From a virus: DNA of 64,000 bases. This document shows, piece by piece, positions 51,657 through 61,311 of the stretch. The stretch's first letter is position 1. Each line of letters starts with the position of its first letter. The position numbers were made by a program, and so were the translations under genes. Location of the stretch: IMG/VR virus record IMGVR_UViG_3300049491_000083, positions 1 to 64,000 of that record, one strand, 5' to 3'. The notes beneath the pieces are model-generated. The model saw only the letters and a list, made by a program, of their open reading frames with translations, was not told where the DNA came from and did not search any database.

Positions 51657-52230
51657 TGAAGATCAACTTCTGATTCTCGGCTGCATACCACCCAATGCCA
51701 ATGGCATCCGTAATATCGTTGTCCGTAAGGCTAAGTAAATACTTATTGTTAACGGAGTCGATAGTCATTTTTTTTCTTGTCTCTCGCTGCTTGGCCTTGT
51801 ACCATGATCGTGTGTGACCGGGGTACTCTGCAACTATAGCAGCCTTCTGCTTCGGTGTCAATAGTCCAGTGCCGATGTAGGTCTGCCACTGGATAGGTGC
51901 TACCGCCTTAATGATCGGAATGCCAGAAACCTGTGCCGCAGAGATGATTGCGCCTTGCACAAGTGACAATTGCATGGCTGTCTTTGGGCTATTACTGTAT
52001 ATCGTTCCTTCAATGACGATTGCGTCAGCCACAACTTCCCTAAAGAAAGGGAGGGACTTTTTGCAGGCATCCCCGGCCTTGTAGAATGCATCTGTACCGG
52101 TGAAGTTGATCTTTCCATATCTAACCAGCCTTTCATCATCGAACACGGAGAACGCAAGGGAATTGGTGGAGGCATCAATACCGATGAATGACTTCGGCCT
52201 GCCAATGTCTGACAGTTTACTCAACATCAA
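51649..52230 (-). CDS. RuvC-like Holliday-junction resolvase
   Basis: 193 residues. Acidic residues in RNase H-fold order: D19 (FIGIDAS), E74 (AIVIEG), D172/D175 (NDITDAIGIG). RuvC family resolvases cut four-way junctions and may help packaging. Length close to RuvC (~170-190). Confidence 0.8.
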   Translation of the reverse strand: MMLSKLSDIGRPKSFIGIDASTNSLAFSVFDDERLVRYGKINFTGTDAFYKAGDACKKSLPFFREVVADAIVIEGTIYSNSPKTAMQLSLVQGAIISAAQVSGIPIIKAVAPIQWQTYIGTGLLTPKQKAAIVAEYPGHTRSWYKAKQRETRKKMTIDSVNNKYLLSLTDNDITDAIGIGWYAAENQKLIFNG

Positions 52231-52504
52231 AGTAGTCTTTCAAGTCCTTCATGAATGACTTCATCTTTTTCTTATGGATGATACAGTTGTCACACTTCCC
52301 GGTATCGTTGTAGATACTCAGGGCGGTGCCGCAGCCTCCTGCGCATAGCCTTACCTTGCCCACTCTTTTCTTGCGCTTCTCCAGATGGTATCGCTCAAGA
52401 ATCTTACCCTTGCTTGCTAGTTGACGGCACTCTGCACCACAGTAGATCTGCTTGGACGACTTGCGTTCAAACTCATCATCACACCAGACGCAGAATGCCT
52501 TCAC
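52217..52504 (-). CDS. Zinc-finger protein
   Basis: 95 residues with two zinc sites: CVWC...CGAEC near 5-27 and CAGGC...CDNC near 54-73. Overlaps RuvC by 14 bp. Confidence 0.72.
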   Translation of the reverse strand: MKAFCVWCDDEFERKSSKQIYCGAECRQLASKGKILERYHLEKRKKRVGKVRLCAGGCGTALSIYNDTGKCDNCIIHKKKMKSFMKDLKDYFDVE

Positions 52505-53335
52505 CTAGAACTCTCCCTTTTCTTCCTTGCGCCGTTCGATCTTGACGACACCTTCCGGTGCAGCCTGACACGCCTGTTGCAGGGGGCAGTTGTTGCAGAT
52601 CTTCACAGTGTTGCTACGGAAGGGAACCTCGGGGATCGTCTTGTCCTCCCAAGCCTTCCATACCCGGCGCATCCAGTCGAACAAGTAGTTGGTAAAGTCT
52701 ACGTGCTTCTGATTGATGTTGACCGGGATTGCAAGCAACTCATGAGTATTCTTATTCTCATAGAGAAGGATACCATTCTTTTTCTTGTAGATCTTCATGT
52801 AGATCAGGAGTTGTAGAATCTGGTAGTTGCTTGCCGTCATGGTCCGCTTGTGCCTGTTGAATGCATCATCATTGCACGTCTTGATTTCTACAATGTACTC
52901 CTGACCCTTCCAGTTGATGAAACTATCGACATAGCCAAAGATTGGGGGATCGTCAAAGCGTGTCGCTCGCTCATTATCAATGAGAACCCCTGAGTCGGCA
53001 AGAGCCTTCTGGATTCTTGCGTGCCTGTCAGAGCCAGCATCCATGTTGGTAATGGCCTTGCCGGTCTTGTACTCATAGAAGGTGTTGCCCTCAAACGCGA
53101 GGTACCAATACCGGGGGCAGATGCCATGATTCCATACCAGCGACGACGGTGCAAAGGACTTCTTCCTTGTGTCCCTTGGCAGGTTGTCTACCCGGTATCC
53201 CTCTTCAATAGCCTCTACCAGTCCAGCCAGCGGACCATCGTCTACTGGCTGTGGCGGTGGGCCTGCGTTGTCCTGCTCGTACTGGTCTACGACAGCGAAA
53301 ACGCTGCCCAATTTCTTAAGTGGGTTATCACCCAT
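52505..53335 (-). CDS. Cas4/RecB-like PD-(D/E)xK nuclease
   Basis: 276 residues. 'GYVDSFINWKGQEYIVEIKTCN' is the D...ExK nuclease core. One Cys near 90 (GICPRYWY) and three at the C-terminus (CNNCPLQQAC) form the likely [4Fe-4S] site typical of Cas4/AddB. DNA-end processing in recombination; no CRISPR genes are present. Confidence 0.8.
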   Translation of the reverse strand: MGDNPLKKLGSVFAVVDQYEQDNAGPPPQPVDDGPLAGLVEAIEEGYRVDNLPRDTRKKSFAPSSLVWNHGICPRYWYLAFEGNTFYEYKTGKAITNMDAGSDRHARIQKALADSGVLIDNERATRFDDPPIFGYVDSFINWKGQEYIVEIKTCNDDAFNRHKRTMTASNYQILQLLIYMKIYKKKNGILLYENKNTHELLAIPVNINQKHVDFTNYLFDWMRRVWKAWEDKTIPEVPFRSNTVKICNNCPLQQACQAAPEGVVKIERRKEEKGEF

Positions 53336-53648
53336 AGTGACTCCTTGCCACGTATTTTAGAGCATCCGATAACTTATCCAATGCCTCTCGTGCTGAATAG
53401 TACACGTTCTTTTTGGCTGTGTTGCCTTTCTTGACGTTGGCATAGTAAGCAGCCATCATCGCGCACTTTGCACTGTATACCTGCAACTGCACAATCAACT
53501 TAGCAGCAGCGGCAGGCGGAATGTCAGGCTTTGCTATCATCTTTGCCACCATGACAAGTGCCTGAGTAAACTCTTCGTCATCCATGAACTCCGCAAGTTC
53601 GGTGAACTCGCTTACCTTGTTCAGGTAGTCGATGGTTGTCTCATCCAT
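53328..53648 (-). CDS. Hypothetical helical protein
   Basis: 106 residues, helical, coupled in the recombination block. Similar proteins of unknown role appear beside phage nucleases. Confidence 0.58.
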   Translation of the reverse strand: MDETTIDYLNKVSEFTELAEFMDDEEFTQALVMVAKMIAKPDIPPAAAAKLIVQLQVYSAKCAMMAAYYANVKKGNTAKKNVYYSAREALDKLSDALKYVARSHYG

Positions 53649-53968
53649 TACTCTAACCCTTCATACATCGCACGATACTCTCGTAGTTCTTCAAACTCGT
53701 CCCAACTAATTATAGCAAGTCTTGTCTTTGCGTGCTTTCCCAGCACGATGCAGAGGACTGGTTCCTTGCTATTGTCAACCTTGATGGTATCCATACAGAT
53801 CTTGGCCCACACATCGCGGGATACAGAGAAACTGTTCTCGTATTCCTTCACGTCAACGACATAGTGATCCATGCTGCCGTCACCCTTGACCATGCCCCGA
53901 CCAGAGTTCTTGTGAGCCTTGGCACCGATGCGCTTCAGTTCATTGAGTTCAGTCTGTTTCGTTGCCAC
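53648..53968 (-). CDS. Hjc-type nuclease-like protein
   Basis: 106 residues. 'MDHYVVDVKEYENSFSVSRDVWAKIC' fits the D...(D/E)xK strand of a small nuclease fold. 'GRGMVKGDG' precedes it. Resolvase or endonuclease activity is inferred. Confidence 0.55.
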   Translation of the reverse strand: MATKQTELNELKRIGAKAHKNSGRGMVKGDGSMDHYVVDVKEYENSFSVSRDVWAKICMDTIKVDNSKEPVLCIVLGKHAKTRLAIISWDEFEELREYRAMYEGLE

Positions 53969-54263
53969 GCCTGTCCTTCAGTTTGATGATCGACGTGAGT
54001 TCGCTATACTTGAATGCGACCATTTCCTCGTCGTACCCAACGACATTGACGGCAATGATACAGTCGTCAAAGTCAAGCGGGAACTTCTCCCAGAGCATCT
54101 TGATATGGTCGGAGAACTCCTCGAATGTATTATCGATGTACCAGTACCCGCCGTCGCGCAACTTGATGATAGTCTTGGACGGCGGCTCGTACCTGCCGAC
54201 CATGGCGACTGAATCCATTGGCTGGCAATCCTTCGGCATTTCCTTGGTCTTTCTCTTGAACAT
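53949..54263 (-). CDS. Hypothetical protein
   Basis: 104 residues from ATG 54263, which overlaps the upstream TGA. 'YWYIDNTFEEFSDHIKMLWE'; no motif. Confidence 0.58.
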   Translation of the reverse strand: MFKRKTKEMPKDCQPMDSVAMVGRYEPPSKTIIKLRDGGYWYIDNTFEEFSDHIKMLWEKFPLDFDDCIIAVNVVGYDEEMVAFKYSELTSIIKLKDRRGNETD

Positions 54264-54406
54264 CAGTATCCTCTTTCCTTGTTTATACTTACATGAGATA
54301 CATGACCGCATGGACACTTCCATGTAAGGTCAAGGCTTGCCGGGTAGAAGCGTGAACTCATTACATCAGAGTCACACGACTGGCAGGCGAATGTTCCCCT
54401 GATCAC
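54263..54406 (-). CDS. Small zinc-ribbon protein
   Basis: 47 residues with GTG start at 54406. CQSC near 9 and CPCGH near 32 form a ribbon; TGATG junction with downstream. Start lies 8 bp after the RecA-like stop. Confidence 0.58.
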   Translation of the reverse strand: MIRGTFACQSCDSDVMSSRFYPASLDLTWKCPCGHVSHVSINKERGY

Positions 54407-54413
54407 ATCGTAC

Positions 54414-55415
54414 TTACCGGCAAAGGTCTGCAAGGCTCTTCAACTCCTCATGATTGTTGCGTAGGTACTCCACGGCCTTAGGACGGCCATTGAAGCGCTC
54501 TCCGTTTGGCATGGTGAACCATGCCCCACCCTTGGCTATTAAGCCCTTGGCGACCCCTACATCGAACACCTCGGCAGGGTAATCGATACCCACGAAGTCA
54601 CCATCGAAGTAAAAGTCATACTGTCCATTGATGAATGCAGGACCGGTCTTGTTGAAGTCGATAGTCCATGTAACCTCACGACCAATGTCCTTCTCAAGGA
54701 TCTTGTCACCGACCTCAAACTTGGCACTGATAGCCTTCTTCTCAGATTCGCTTGACCACAACTTGATGATGGTGCTGCTAAAGAACTGGACAGCCTTCCC
54801 ACCGGTAGGAATATGGCTGACGAACATGGAGCCAAGGCTGTTACGCTGCTGGCTGATGAAAATGAGCAGGGTATTCTCATTGGCATAGTTGAGCATCTTG
54901 ACAGCGTTTGTCATATCGCGTGCCTCAGCACCGATCTGCTTGGTGTTCTCCAACTGCTTAAGGTCATCGCTGTCCTTCTCAAAGTAGATAGCAGGAAGCA
55001 GGGCACTGATGGAGTCAACGACTACAATGTCTACCCCGGCCTTCATGAACTGCACACCATCATCGACCATTTCATTGATCGTCTTGGATGCTACATAGAT
55101 AAGCCTATCCGTGTCAACTCCAAGGCGTGCGGCCCACTCAGGATCAAACGATGCTTCCGCATCAATCCATGCACAGACCTTGCCGTCCTGCTGAGCCTCT
55201 GCTACCAACTGCTGACAGAAACTAGACTTGCCGCTTGACTTGTTACCCCAGATCAAGACCTGACGACCATAGCCAAGGCCACCCCTGAGTGCTGAGTTAA
55301 GCCCCACGCTGGGGACAGGTTGCTTGGTGACAACCACGTCAGAGCCATGCTGGACTCGCTTGCGCAACTTGGGATCAAGTTGGGCGAAGATCTCTTCAAT
55401 GTCTATTTCGCTCAT
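54414..55415 (-). CDS. RecA-like recombinase
   Basis: 333 residues. Walker A GNKSSGKSS (57-65), Walker B VDIVVVDSISAL near 130, and a RecA-type 'ISQQRNSLGSM' L1/L2 region near 190. Strand exchange on ssDNA; family length ~340. Placed among other recombination genes. Confidence 0.9.
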   Translation of the reverse strand: MSEIDIEEIFAQLDPKLRKRVQHGSDVVVTKQPVPSVGLNSALRGGLGYGRQVLIWGNKSSGKSSFCQQLVAEAQQDGKVCAWIDAEASFDPEWAARLGVDTDRLIYVASKTINEMVDDGVQFMKAGVDIVVVDSISALLPAIYFEKDSDDLKQLENTKQIGAEARDMTNAVKMLNYANENTLLIFISQQRNSLGSMFVSHIPTGGKAVQFFSSTIIKLWSSESEKKAISAKFEVGDKILEKDIGREVTWTIDFNKTGPAFINGQYDFYFDGDFVGIDYPAEVFDVGVAKGLIAKGGAWFTMPNGERFNGRPKAVEYLRNNHEELKSLADLCR

Positions 55416-55747
55416 GCTGGCACCAACGCTCCGTCGAATGTAATACTATCGAATACCACGAATTTTCCGTTCTGAAGTTTAGCAATGTAAGTTACGAACG
55501 TTGCCTCCTGCTCGTCCTTGTAGAAGTCAAGCCTGTTATTGGCTCCACGCTCACCGAAGTCTGGATCGTATGTAAAGAGGTACATAGTTACCTCAGTCCT
55601 ATTACCCTTGACAACTTCTTCTATGTACGAGGCCTTGCACCACTTGCCAACCTCCCTGAAGTTGAAACCATTAAGGATTCTTATTTCAACAATCGGGCTG
55701 ACAAGCATGAAACTTGTAGGCTCCTTGGTGTACTTGGTCATGCTCAT
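55412..55747 (-). CDS. Hypothetical protein
   Basis: 111 residues, beta-rich, coupled at both ends. No motif. Confidence 0.58.
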   Translation of the reverse strand: MSMTKYTKEPTSFMLVSPIVEIRILNGFNFREVGKWCKASYIEEVVKGNRTEVTMYLFTYDPDFGERGANNRLDFYKDEQEATFVTYIAKLQNGKFVVFDSITFDGALVPA

Positions 55748-56079
55748 GCCAATACTCCATGCATCGGGTCGCGTGTCTTGTTGTACTCTGTCTTACGAAC
55801 GAGCATCTGGCTGATGGATTCTTTTGTGTACCCGCGTTGGCTCATACCAGCCCACAGGTCAAGCACCCGAATGATGATATCCGCGAACTCTTCCACAACC
55901 TTGTCGTCGCCATGCTCCTTGCGGATAGACTCCAAGGCTTCCGATGCCTCGCTGTGGATCATGGCAATCTGCTTGAGATAGAAGATAGTATCATTCCCAT
56001 CATAACAAGCGTCCCAAAAGCCCTTGTCTACTGCGTTGCTATGAATGGCAAACGCAAGTTCATCCAAATCTGTGTTCAC
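55744..56079 (-). CDS. MazG-like nucleotide pyrophosphohydrolase
   Basis: 111 residues. 'HSEASEALESIRKE' (ExxE) and 'VVEEFADIIIRVLD' (ExxD) are the Mg site of the all-alpha NTP-PPase fold. It may clear modified dNTPs or alter the (p)ppGpp pool. Confidence 0.8.
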   Translation of the reverse strand: MNTDLDELAFAIHSNAVDKGFWDACYDGNDTIFYLKQIAMIHSEASEALESIRKEHGDDKVVEEFADIIIRVLDLWAGMSQRGYTKESISQMLVRKTEYNKTRDPMHGVLA

Positions 56080-59000
56080 TGTGACTCCCTTTTCAATATA
56101 GATTGCAATGCTATTGTCCCATCCTTCAGTTCATTTGTCAACAACTTGACGACCTTACCCGGCTCGCACTTCATGTAGCCCTGAGAGAACATGGACGGGA
56201 ACACGACTACTGGAATGATGTTCTTATTCCAGTCTGCGAGAACCATGTGTGCCATTTTCTTCCCGGCCTTTGTGTTGCGTGCCCGGAAGGACAGCACGAG
56301 GTACTCGTCCTTGCCGTATGGCGGTGTGTCATAGTTGAGGAAGGTCACGATGGGATGGTTCTTGTGACTCTCCAATTCCTCTACGTTTATGTAGGATGCG
56401 ATCCTGTTATTACCCGCGAGGATGATGTAGGTCTTACCCTGTTCAATCTTTGAGTCTGCCTCATCGAAGATGCCGACGACACCAGTCTTGTCCAAGAACT
56501 CAATCCTGCACCAGCCCTTGCCTCTCTTAATCTTCTTTGAGATTCCCATGAGGATATGAGCCTTGGCCTCGTCGTAGTCCTCATTCTCATCAATCTGAGA
56601 ATAGAAGTTGGCAGGCAGGGTGAAGTTGAACTCAGGAAGGTTGAGAACATCGTAGAGATTCTTGCGAACCTCCGTATCATTCCTAGGGTTATCTGGCAGT
56701 GCAAGGGCACCAATGGAATTGAGGGCTGTTACTGCTCTGCTATTGATACCGCTTTTCTTCTCCAAGGACTTTTCCTTGAAGTCTGCATACGAAGCCCACG
56801 GACGATCCTTGATGATCCGCTGAGCCACGGCAGGAGAGACATACTTCGCTGCTGACAGGCCGAACCTGATCGACTTGTCCTCAATCTCAAAGTCGATACC
56901 AGACGTATTGACGTGAGGAAGTTTCAGACTAATGCCCATGCGCTTGCACTCAATCAGATATTCTGTGCGCTTGTCCTTATCAGACTCAGACTTGAGAGTG
57001 GCGAACATGAACTCAAGCGGGTAGTAGAACTTGAGCCAAGCCGTCCAGTAACTAATGATGGAGTAGGCTACCGCGTGAGACTTGTTGAATGAATACTCAG
57101 CGTGTGCTTCGAAGTCATGCCACAGGGACTCGGCAATGAAGGGGCTGACGTATGCCGATGCGTTCTGGACGAACTTCGCCTTGAACTCATCGAACTCCAT
57201 CACGTCCTTTTTCTTACCAATGATCTTACGAACCTTGTTGGCCTCGGACATTGACATACCGCCAAGCGTGGTGCAGGCAAGCATAACCTGCTCCTGATAG
57301 AGGATCATGCCGTAGGTATCCTTGAGATGCTCAGTCATGACAGGATGGATGTAGTCAACGATAGACTTACCATGCTTGCGATTCATGTACTCTGCACCGA
57401 TGGTATTCATTGCTCCCGGTCGCACAAGGGCGTTGGAGGCTACCAGTTCATCGAAGTTGCGCACGCCCATCTTGACAATGAGCCGGGTATACGGAGTCGC
57501 CTCACACTGGAACACGCCCTTGGTATTGCCAGACGATAGCATCTGATAGATCCTAGGATCATCCAGCGACAGTTCGTGCAAGTCAATGTCAATGTCGTGG
57601 CGAGCCTTGATACTCTTTATCGTATCATCGATAACCGTCAGGGTGTTGAGGCCCAGCGCATCGATCTTGACGAAGCCAATGTCTGCTACCTCGTTCATAT
57701 CAATAGCGACTACGGGAATACGCTGCTTGACACCGTTGATTTCCTTGTCGCGTGTCTCCATTGGGGCATACTTGAAGATGGGTTCCTTGGACGTGATCAC
57801 GCCTGCTGCGTGGACACCCGTGCTACGGATGCGACCAAGCAACTGATTGCCGTAGAACTCAACCTCCGGGTACATATCCCTGAACCACTTGGCATTGGGG
57901 AACTTGCAGTAGTCGCTCCACGTATCAATCTGCTTAGATACCCGGTTGGCATCTGCCAGAGGAATGTTCAGGACGCGAGAGATATCCTTGACGATACCCT
58001 TGCCATTGAACTTGGTGAACGTGGCAATGCTGCTGACGTTCTTGTACTCATCTTCAAGATCCTGCTTGACCTCTTCACGACGATTATCCTGAAAGTCAGT
58101 GTCAATGTCGGGGAAGTCGTCACGCTCAATGTCAATGAAGCGGAAGAACAGCAGACCGTACTTGATAGGATCAACGTCTGTGATGCCCAAGGCATAGCAG
58201 ATGAGCGACCCTGCCGACGAGCCACGACCGGGACCAACACGAATACCCTTAGCCTTGGCCTTGGAGATAGTGTTGTACATGATGAGAAAGTATGCTGCGA
58301 AGTTCTTAACCTTAACAATGTCAAGTTCCTCCATGAGCCTGTCTACATACTCAGGATTATCGAAGAGGCCACGGGCCTTAAGCCCATCGATAGCCAGACG
58401 GCGAAGAGTGTCCTGAGGGTGCTTGGCCTTGGAGGGCAGGAGGTTAAGGTTTGACTTAAGATTGTAGTCCTCTACCTTGTCGGCAATCTCCAGAGTGTTT
58501 GTATAGATAGAGTCATCGAAGTTGCCGTGCGTGTTCATGGCGGTAGACATTTCATCATAGTCCAGCATATGAATGTCCAACTTGGTAAAGGACAACTTAC
58601 GATCCGGGTACAGATAGTCCAGTCTCTCAAGCATGTTCTTGTATGACTTTGACTTCTCGTAGGTCGCATCCTTGTTCTTCTCAGGATGAGTATTCAGCAG
58701 GAGCATGAACTCCTGCATCTCCTTCTGTTCCTTTACACAGTGATGACAGTCAGGAGTAACAATGCACTTGAGACTCATGGCATTGGCAATGTCGTAGAGT
58801 TCCTGATTCATACCCGGCGTGTTGTGGGGCATCAGTTCGACATAGAAGTCATCGCCAAAGCGGTCGCTGAACCACGCCAGATGATTCTTGGCCTGAGCGT
58901 ACTCGCCCTGCTCAATAGCCTGATTGATCAGTCCACCCATGCAGGCGGTACTCACAATGAGGTCATCGCCGTACTTGTCCAGAATGTCGAAGTCCATGCG

Positions 59001-59366
59001 AGGCTTGTTGTAGAAGCCCTCTGTCCATGCAACCTCGTTCAACTTGTTAAGGTTCTCTAGCCCCTTCGCATTCTTGGCGAGGACGATAAGGTGATTGAAG
59101 ATAACGTCCAGAGGATCTGTCCGCAGTTTCTTCTCACGCTTGTCAAATCTATCCTTGGCTAGGTATGCCTCTATGCCAAGGATGGGCTTGATGCCTTGTT
59201 CCTTGGCTGCTCTGTACATGGGACGATGACCGGATAGGCCACCGTGATCGGTGACGGCGATTGCAGGCATCTCAAGAGCCTTAGCCCGAAATGCATACTC
59301 TTCTGGAGTGGCAACGCCGTCCATGAGACTGAAATGGGTATGGACGTGAAGGGGTACGTAATTCAT
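56076..59366 (-). CDS. dnaE: DNA polymerase III alpha-type polymerase
   Basis: 1096 residues. N-terminal PHP domain (PLHVHTHFSLMDG, H7-x-H9-x-H11), catalytic core with PDIDTDF around residue 420, thumb/helix-hairpin region and a C-terminal OB-like module. C-family polymerases replicate DNA. Slightly shorter than cellular DnaE (~1160). Long hydrolase-like PHP motif suggests a metal site, perhaps proofreading. Confidence 0.95.
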   Translation of the reverse strand: MNYVPLHVHTHFSLMDGVATPEEYAFRAKALEMPAIAVTDHGGLSGHRPMYRAAKEQGIKPILGIEAYLAKDRFDKREKKLRTDPLDVIFNHLIVLAKNAKGLENLNKLNEVAWTEGFYNKPRMDFDILDKYGDDLIVSTACMGGLINQAIEQGEYAQAKNHLAWFSDRFGDDFYVELMPHNTPGMNQELYDIANAMSLKCIVTPDCHHCVKEQKEMQEFMLLLNTHPEKNKDATYEKSKSYKNMLERLDYLYPDRKLSFTKLDIHMLDYDEMSTAMNTHGNFDDSIYTNTLEIADKVEDYNLKSNLNLLPSKAKHPQDTLRRLAIDGLKARGLFDNPEYVDRLMEELDIVKVKNFAAYFLIMYNTISKAKAKGIRVGPGRGSSAGSLICYALGITDVDPIKYGLLFFRFIDIERDDFPDIDTDFQDNRREEVKQDLEDEYKNVSSIATFTKFNGKGIVKDISRVLNIPLADANRVSKQIDTWSDYCKFPNAKWFRDMYPEVEFYGNQLLGRIRSTGVHAAGVITSKEPIFKYAPMETRDKEINGVKQRIPVVAIDMNEVADIGFVKIDALGLNTLTVIDDTIKSIKARHDIDIDLHELSLDDPRIYQMLSSGNTKGVFQCEATPYTRLIVKMGVRNFDELVASNALVRPGAMNTIGAEYMNRKHGKSIVDYIHPVMTEHLKDTYGMILYQEQVMLACTTLGGMSMSEANKVRKIIGKKKDVMEFDEFKAKFVQNASAYVSPFIAESLWHDFEAHAEYSFNKSHAVAYSIISYWTAWLKFYYPLEFMFATLKSESDKDKRTEYLIECKRMGISLKLPHVNTSGIDFEIEDKSIRFGLSAAKYVSPAVAQRIIKDRPWASYADFKEKSLEKKSGINSRAVTALNSIGALALPDNPRNDTEVRKNLYDVLNLPEFNFTLPANFYSQIDENEDYDEAKAHILMGISKKIKRGKGWCRIEFLDKTGVVGIFDEADSKIEQGKTYIILAGNNRIASYINVEELESHKNHPIVTFLNYDTPPYGKDEYLVLSFRARNTKAGKKMAHMVLADWNKNIIPVVVFPSMFSQGYMKCEPGKVVKLLTNELKDGTIALQSILKRESQ

Positions 59367-59425
59367 AATTGTCTCCTAGGTGAGGGGCAGGGCCGGATTG
59401 CGACCCCACCCCCCACGCCTAGAGT

Positions 59426-60088
59426 CTACCACTCGCCAGAGTCAGTCGATGCAATATCGGCTGCCGTGCCTGTGTTGTTGCCAGTGTAGTAGGCTTCCTG
59501 CTGGTCGTAAGGAACCTTGTTAATCGCAAGGTCCAGATCGAACAGGGTGTAGGGAGACCAGTCGAATGGCTCCGTATCTGTTGGTCCGGGGAGCAAAGAG
59601 TAAGTAGTCTCTGTTGACTCGCCGCTGCGCTTGACCTTCCAAACATTCTGGGTCAGCGTTCCGTACTCTTCCGCATAGTCGCGGATCGTGCTGAAGGTGT
59701 TGGACTTGAAAGTGCCCATTCCCCATACAGCAATGTGGGGGTCCTTACCATCATCGATGAGGACGTTGGTGTAGAACCTCAACTTGGAACCCCACTTGGC
59801 CTTGAAGTCTCGCTTGTGCAGTTCGCAGGCGAAGCACTTGCCCTCATCATCCATGGTGCATTCCGCACGAATGGAGAAGTTGTTTGGACCCGGCTTTACA
59901 TGCTCCTTGACAAGGAGGACGAGACCCCGCTCGGGGTCGTATCCCGATGACTCATCGGTTGTCTCATTGGCAAACCGTACCTTGACGGCCTTACCATCTT
60001 CGAACTTTACCCAGCGGACGTTGCCACCAGATCCTTCTGACTTGCGCTCTTGCAACTCATTGAGTTGCCCTAATCCCTTATATGACAT
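59426..60088 (-). CDS. gp32-like ssDNA-binding protein (putative)
   Basis: 220 residues. A middle part with 'ECTMDDEGKCFACELHKRDF' (Cys cluster) and beta-strands, and an acidic C-terminus. The pattern recalls T4 gp32 and related zinc-containing ssDNA-binding proteins, between polymerase and primase. It would be a second SSB beside the one at 45720. Confidence 0.55.
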   Translation of the reverse strand: MSYKGLGQLNELQERKSEGSGGNVRWVKFEDGKAVKVRFANETTDESSGYDPERGLVLLVKEHVKPGPNNFSIRAECTMDDEGKCFACELHKRDFKAKWGSKLRFYTNVLIDDGKDPHIAVWGMGTFKSNTFSTIRDYAEEYGTLTQNVWKVKRSGESTETTYSLLPGPTDTEPFDWSPYTLFDLDLAINKVPYDQQEAYYTGNNTGTAADIASTDSGEW

Positions 60089-60091
60089 CTT

Positions 60092-61063
60092 TTATCTCTT
60101 TTCTTTATCAGTAATTTGTAATATGTAATCTAGTTCGTTATCAAATTGTGCTAGAAAGGATTCCAACTGCACGTCGTCCATATCGCCTATGTCCTTCATG
60201 CCTGCTGGTGGCTTTGCCGCAATCACTGTTGAACCTAGGTACTGCTTCAACTTTGTTCGCATTGCCAGACCAGCGTCGTCGTCGTCCTGTACTAATATTA
60301 TACTATTGAAATACCTTTTTAGCAAGTCGATCTGAGCAGAACTTACGGAAGCCCCCAAGGTTGCTGCCGCATGGCGACCAGTCTGTTCAATCCGCATGGC
60401 ATCGAAGGATGCCTCAACAACGAATATCTTATCGTATCGCTTGATACGATGGAGATTGAACATCGTCCGACTACGAGGTAGCCCTGTGCTGTTCTTGAAC
60501 TCCTTGCCGACGATTGATCTGCCGACAAAGCCCACGCACATTCCATCAGGAGAGTGCACGGGGATGGTAACCATTCCCTGCTTTTCACTATACCCAAGCA
60601 AGTATCTGTCTATGGATGCGTCGGTAATGCCACGCTTATGTAGATAATCCTTGCCCTTACCCGGCTGCTTAGCCGCATCGTTCAGCCGATAGATAACATC
60701 CATATCGTACTGTTCGAATTCTTTCTTCGCATTGAGGATCTTTTGAACCTCATCAACGATGCTTTGATCACTGCCCTTGGCTTCGATCAGCCGTAGTGCC
60801 TCAAAGAAATTCCTGTCTGACGTGAACATTACCAGTCCCGGCAGACTCTCCGAGTGCTGGCACCCGAAGCAATAGAACTGTCCTGTCTCTTTCGCTACCT
60901 CGCCAGCCGGGGTACGGAAGTTGCTGTGCCAAGGGCAGAAGATAAGATAGTCAGTATCGACTTCGCCCTCAATGCTTATCCCACAGGAGATAAGGACTTT
61001 TCGGACCTGACCCTCTGAGTAGGTTTCGAAATCATTCTGTTTTTGTCTACTCCCTCTAGACAC
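60092..61063 (-). CDS. DnaG-type primase
   Basis: 323 residues. CHC2 zinc finger (CPWH...CFGC, ~50-75) and a TOPRIM segment 'KIFVVEASFDAMRI' (Glu) with 'ILVQDDDDAG' (DxD) near 205-270. Makes RNA primers. Shorter than cellular DnaG (~600) because the helicase-binding tail is missing. Overlaps the upstream gene by 88 bp. Confidence 0.9.
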   Translation of the reverse strand: MSRGSRQKQNDFETYSEGQVRKVLISCGISIEGEVDTDYLIFCPWHSNFRTPAGEVAKETGQFYCFGCQHSESLPGLVMFTSDRNFFEALRLIEAKGSDQSIVDEVQKILNAKKEFEQYDMDVIYRLNDAAKQPGKGKDYLHKRGITDASIDRYLLGYSEKQGMVTIPVHSPDGMCVGFVGRSIVGKEFKNSTGLPRSRTMFNLHRIKRYDKIFVVEASFDAMRIEQTGRHAAATLGASVSSAQIDLLKRYFNSIILVQDDDDAGLAMRTKLKQYLGSTVIAAKPPAGMKDIGDMDDVQLESFLAQFDNELDYILQITDKEKR

Positions 61064-61299
61064 TGGGCCTGCCTCTTTCCAACATAGACACCGTACACGG
61101 ATAAGCGAAAGTCGAACGAACTACCATTGTACAGGACTGTGAAGTCCGGGTCAATATCGTAACGTCGTGCGTATCCATCTTTTTCCATGAGACTTCCGAG
61201 GACAGCAATGTGCTGATCCTTGAGCCTAGGAATATGGGCTTCATCGCCTATACTTCCTTCCAGATAGAAGCGCTTGATGTTCTTGTGGACAGGTACCAT
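60976..61299 (-). CDS. Leaderless hypothetical protein
   Basis: 107 residues from ATG 61299, 6 bp after TATAAT. Beta-rich 'DPDFTVLYNGSSFDFRLSVY'. Its 3' 88 bp overlap the primase N-terminus in another frame. Confidence 0.58.
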   Translation of the reverse strand: MVPVHKNIKRFYLEGSIGDEAHIPRLKDQHIAVLGSLMEKDGYARRYDIDPDFTVLYNGSSFDFRLSVYGVYVGKRQAQCLEGVDKNRMISKPTQRVRSEKSLSPVG

Positions 61300-61305
61300 G
61301 TATCC

Positions 61306-61311
61306 ATTATA
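61306..61311 (-). promoter_or_regulatory. -10 TATAAT of a leaderless gene
   Basis: -10 at 61311-61306, ATG after 6 bp. No good -35. Confidence 0.5.

Noticed and set aside
52505-53335. Cas4-like protein as a sign of a CRISPR locus
   Set aside because: No cas1, cas2 or repeat array is present; phage Cas4-like nucleases commonly belong to recombination sets.
57576-58454. 292-codon plus-strand ORF
   Set aside because: It is the antisense shadow of the DnaE polymerase, whose catalytic motifs lie on the minus strand.
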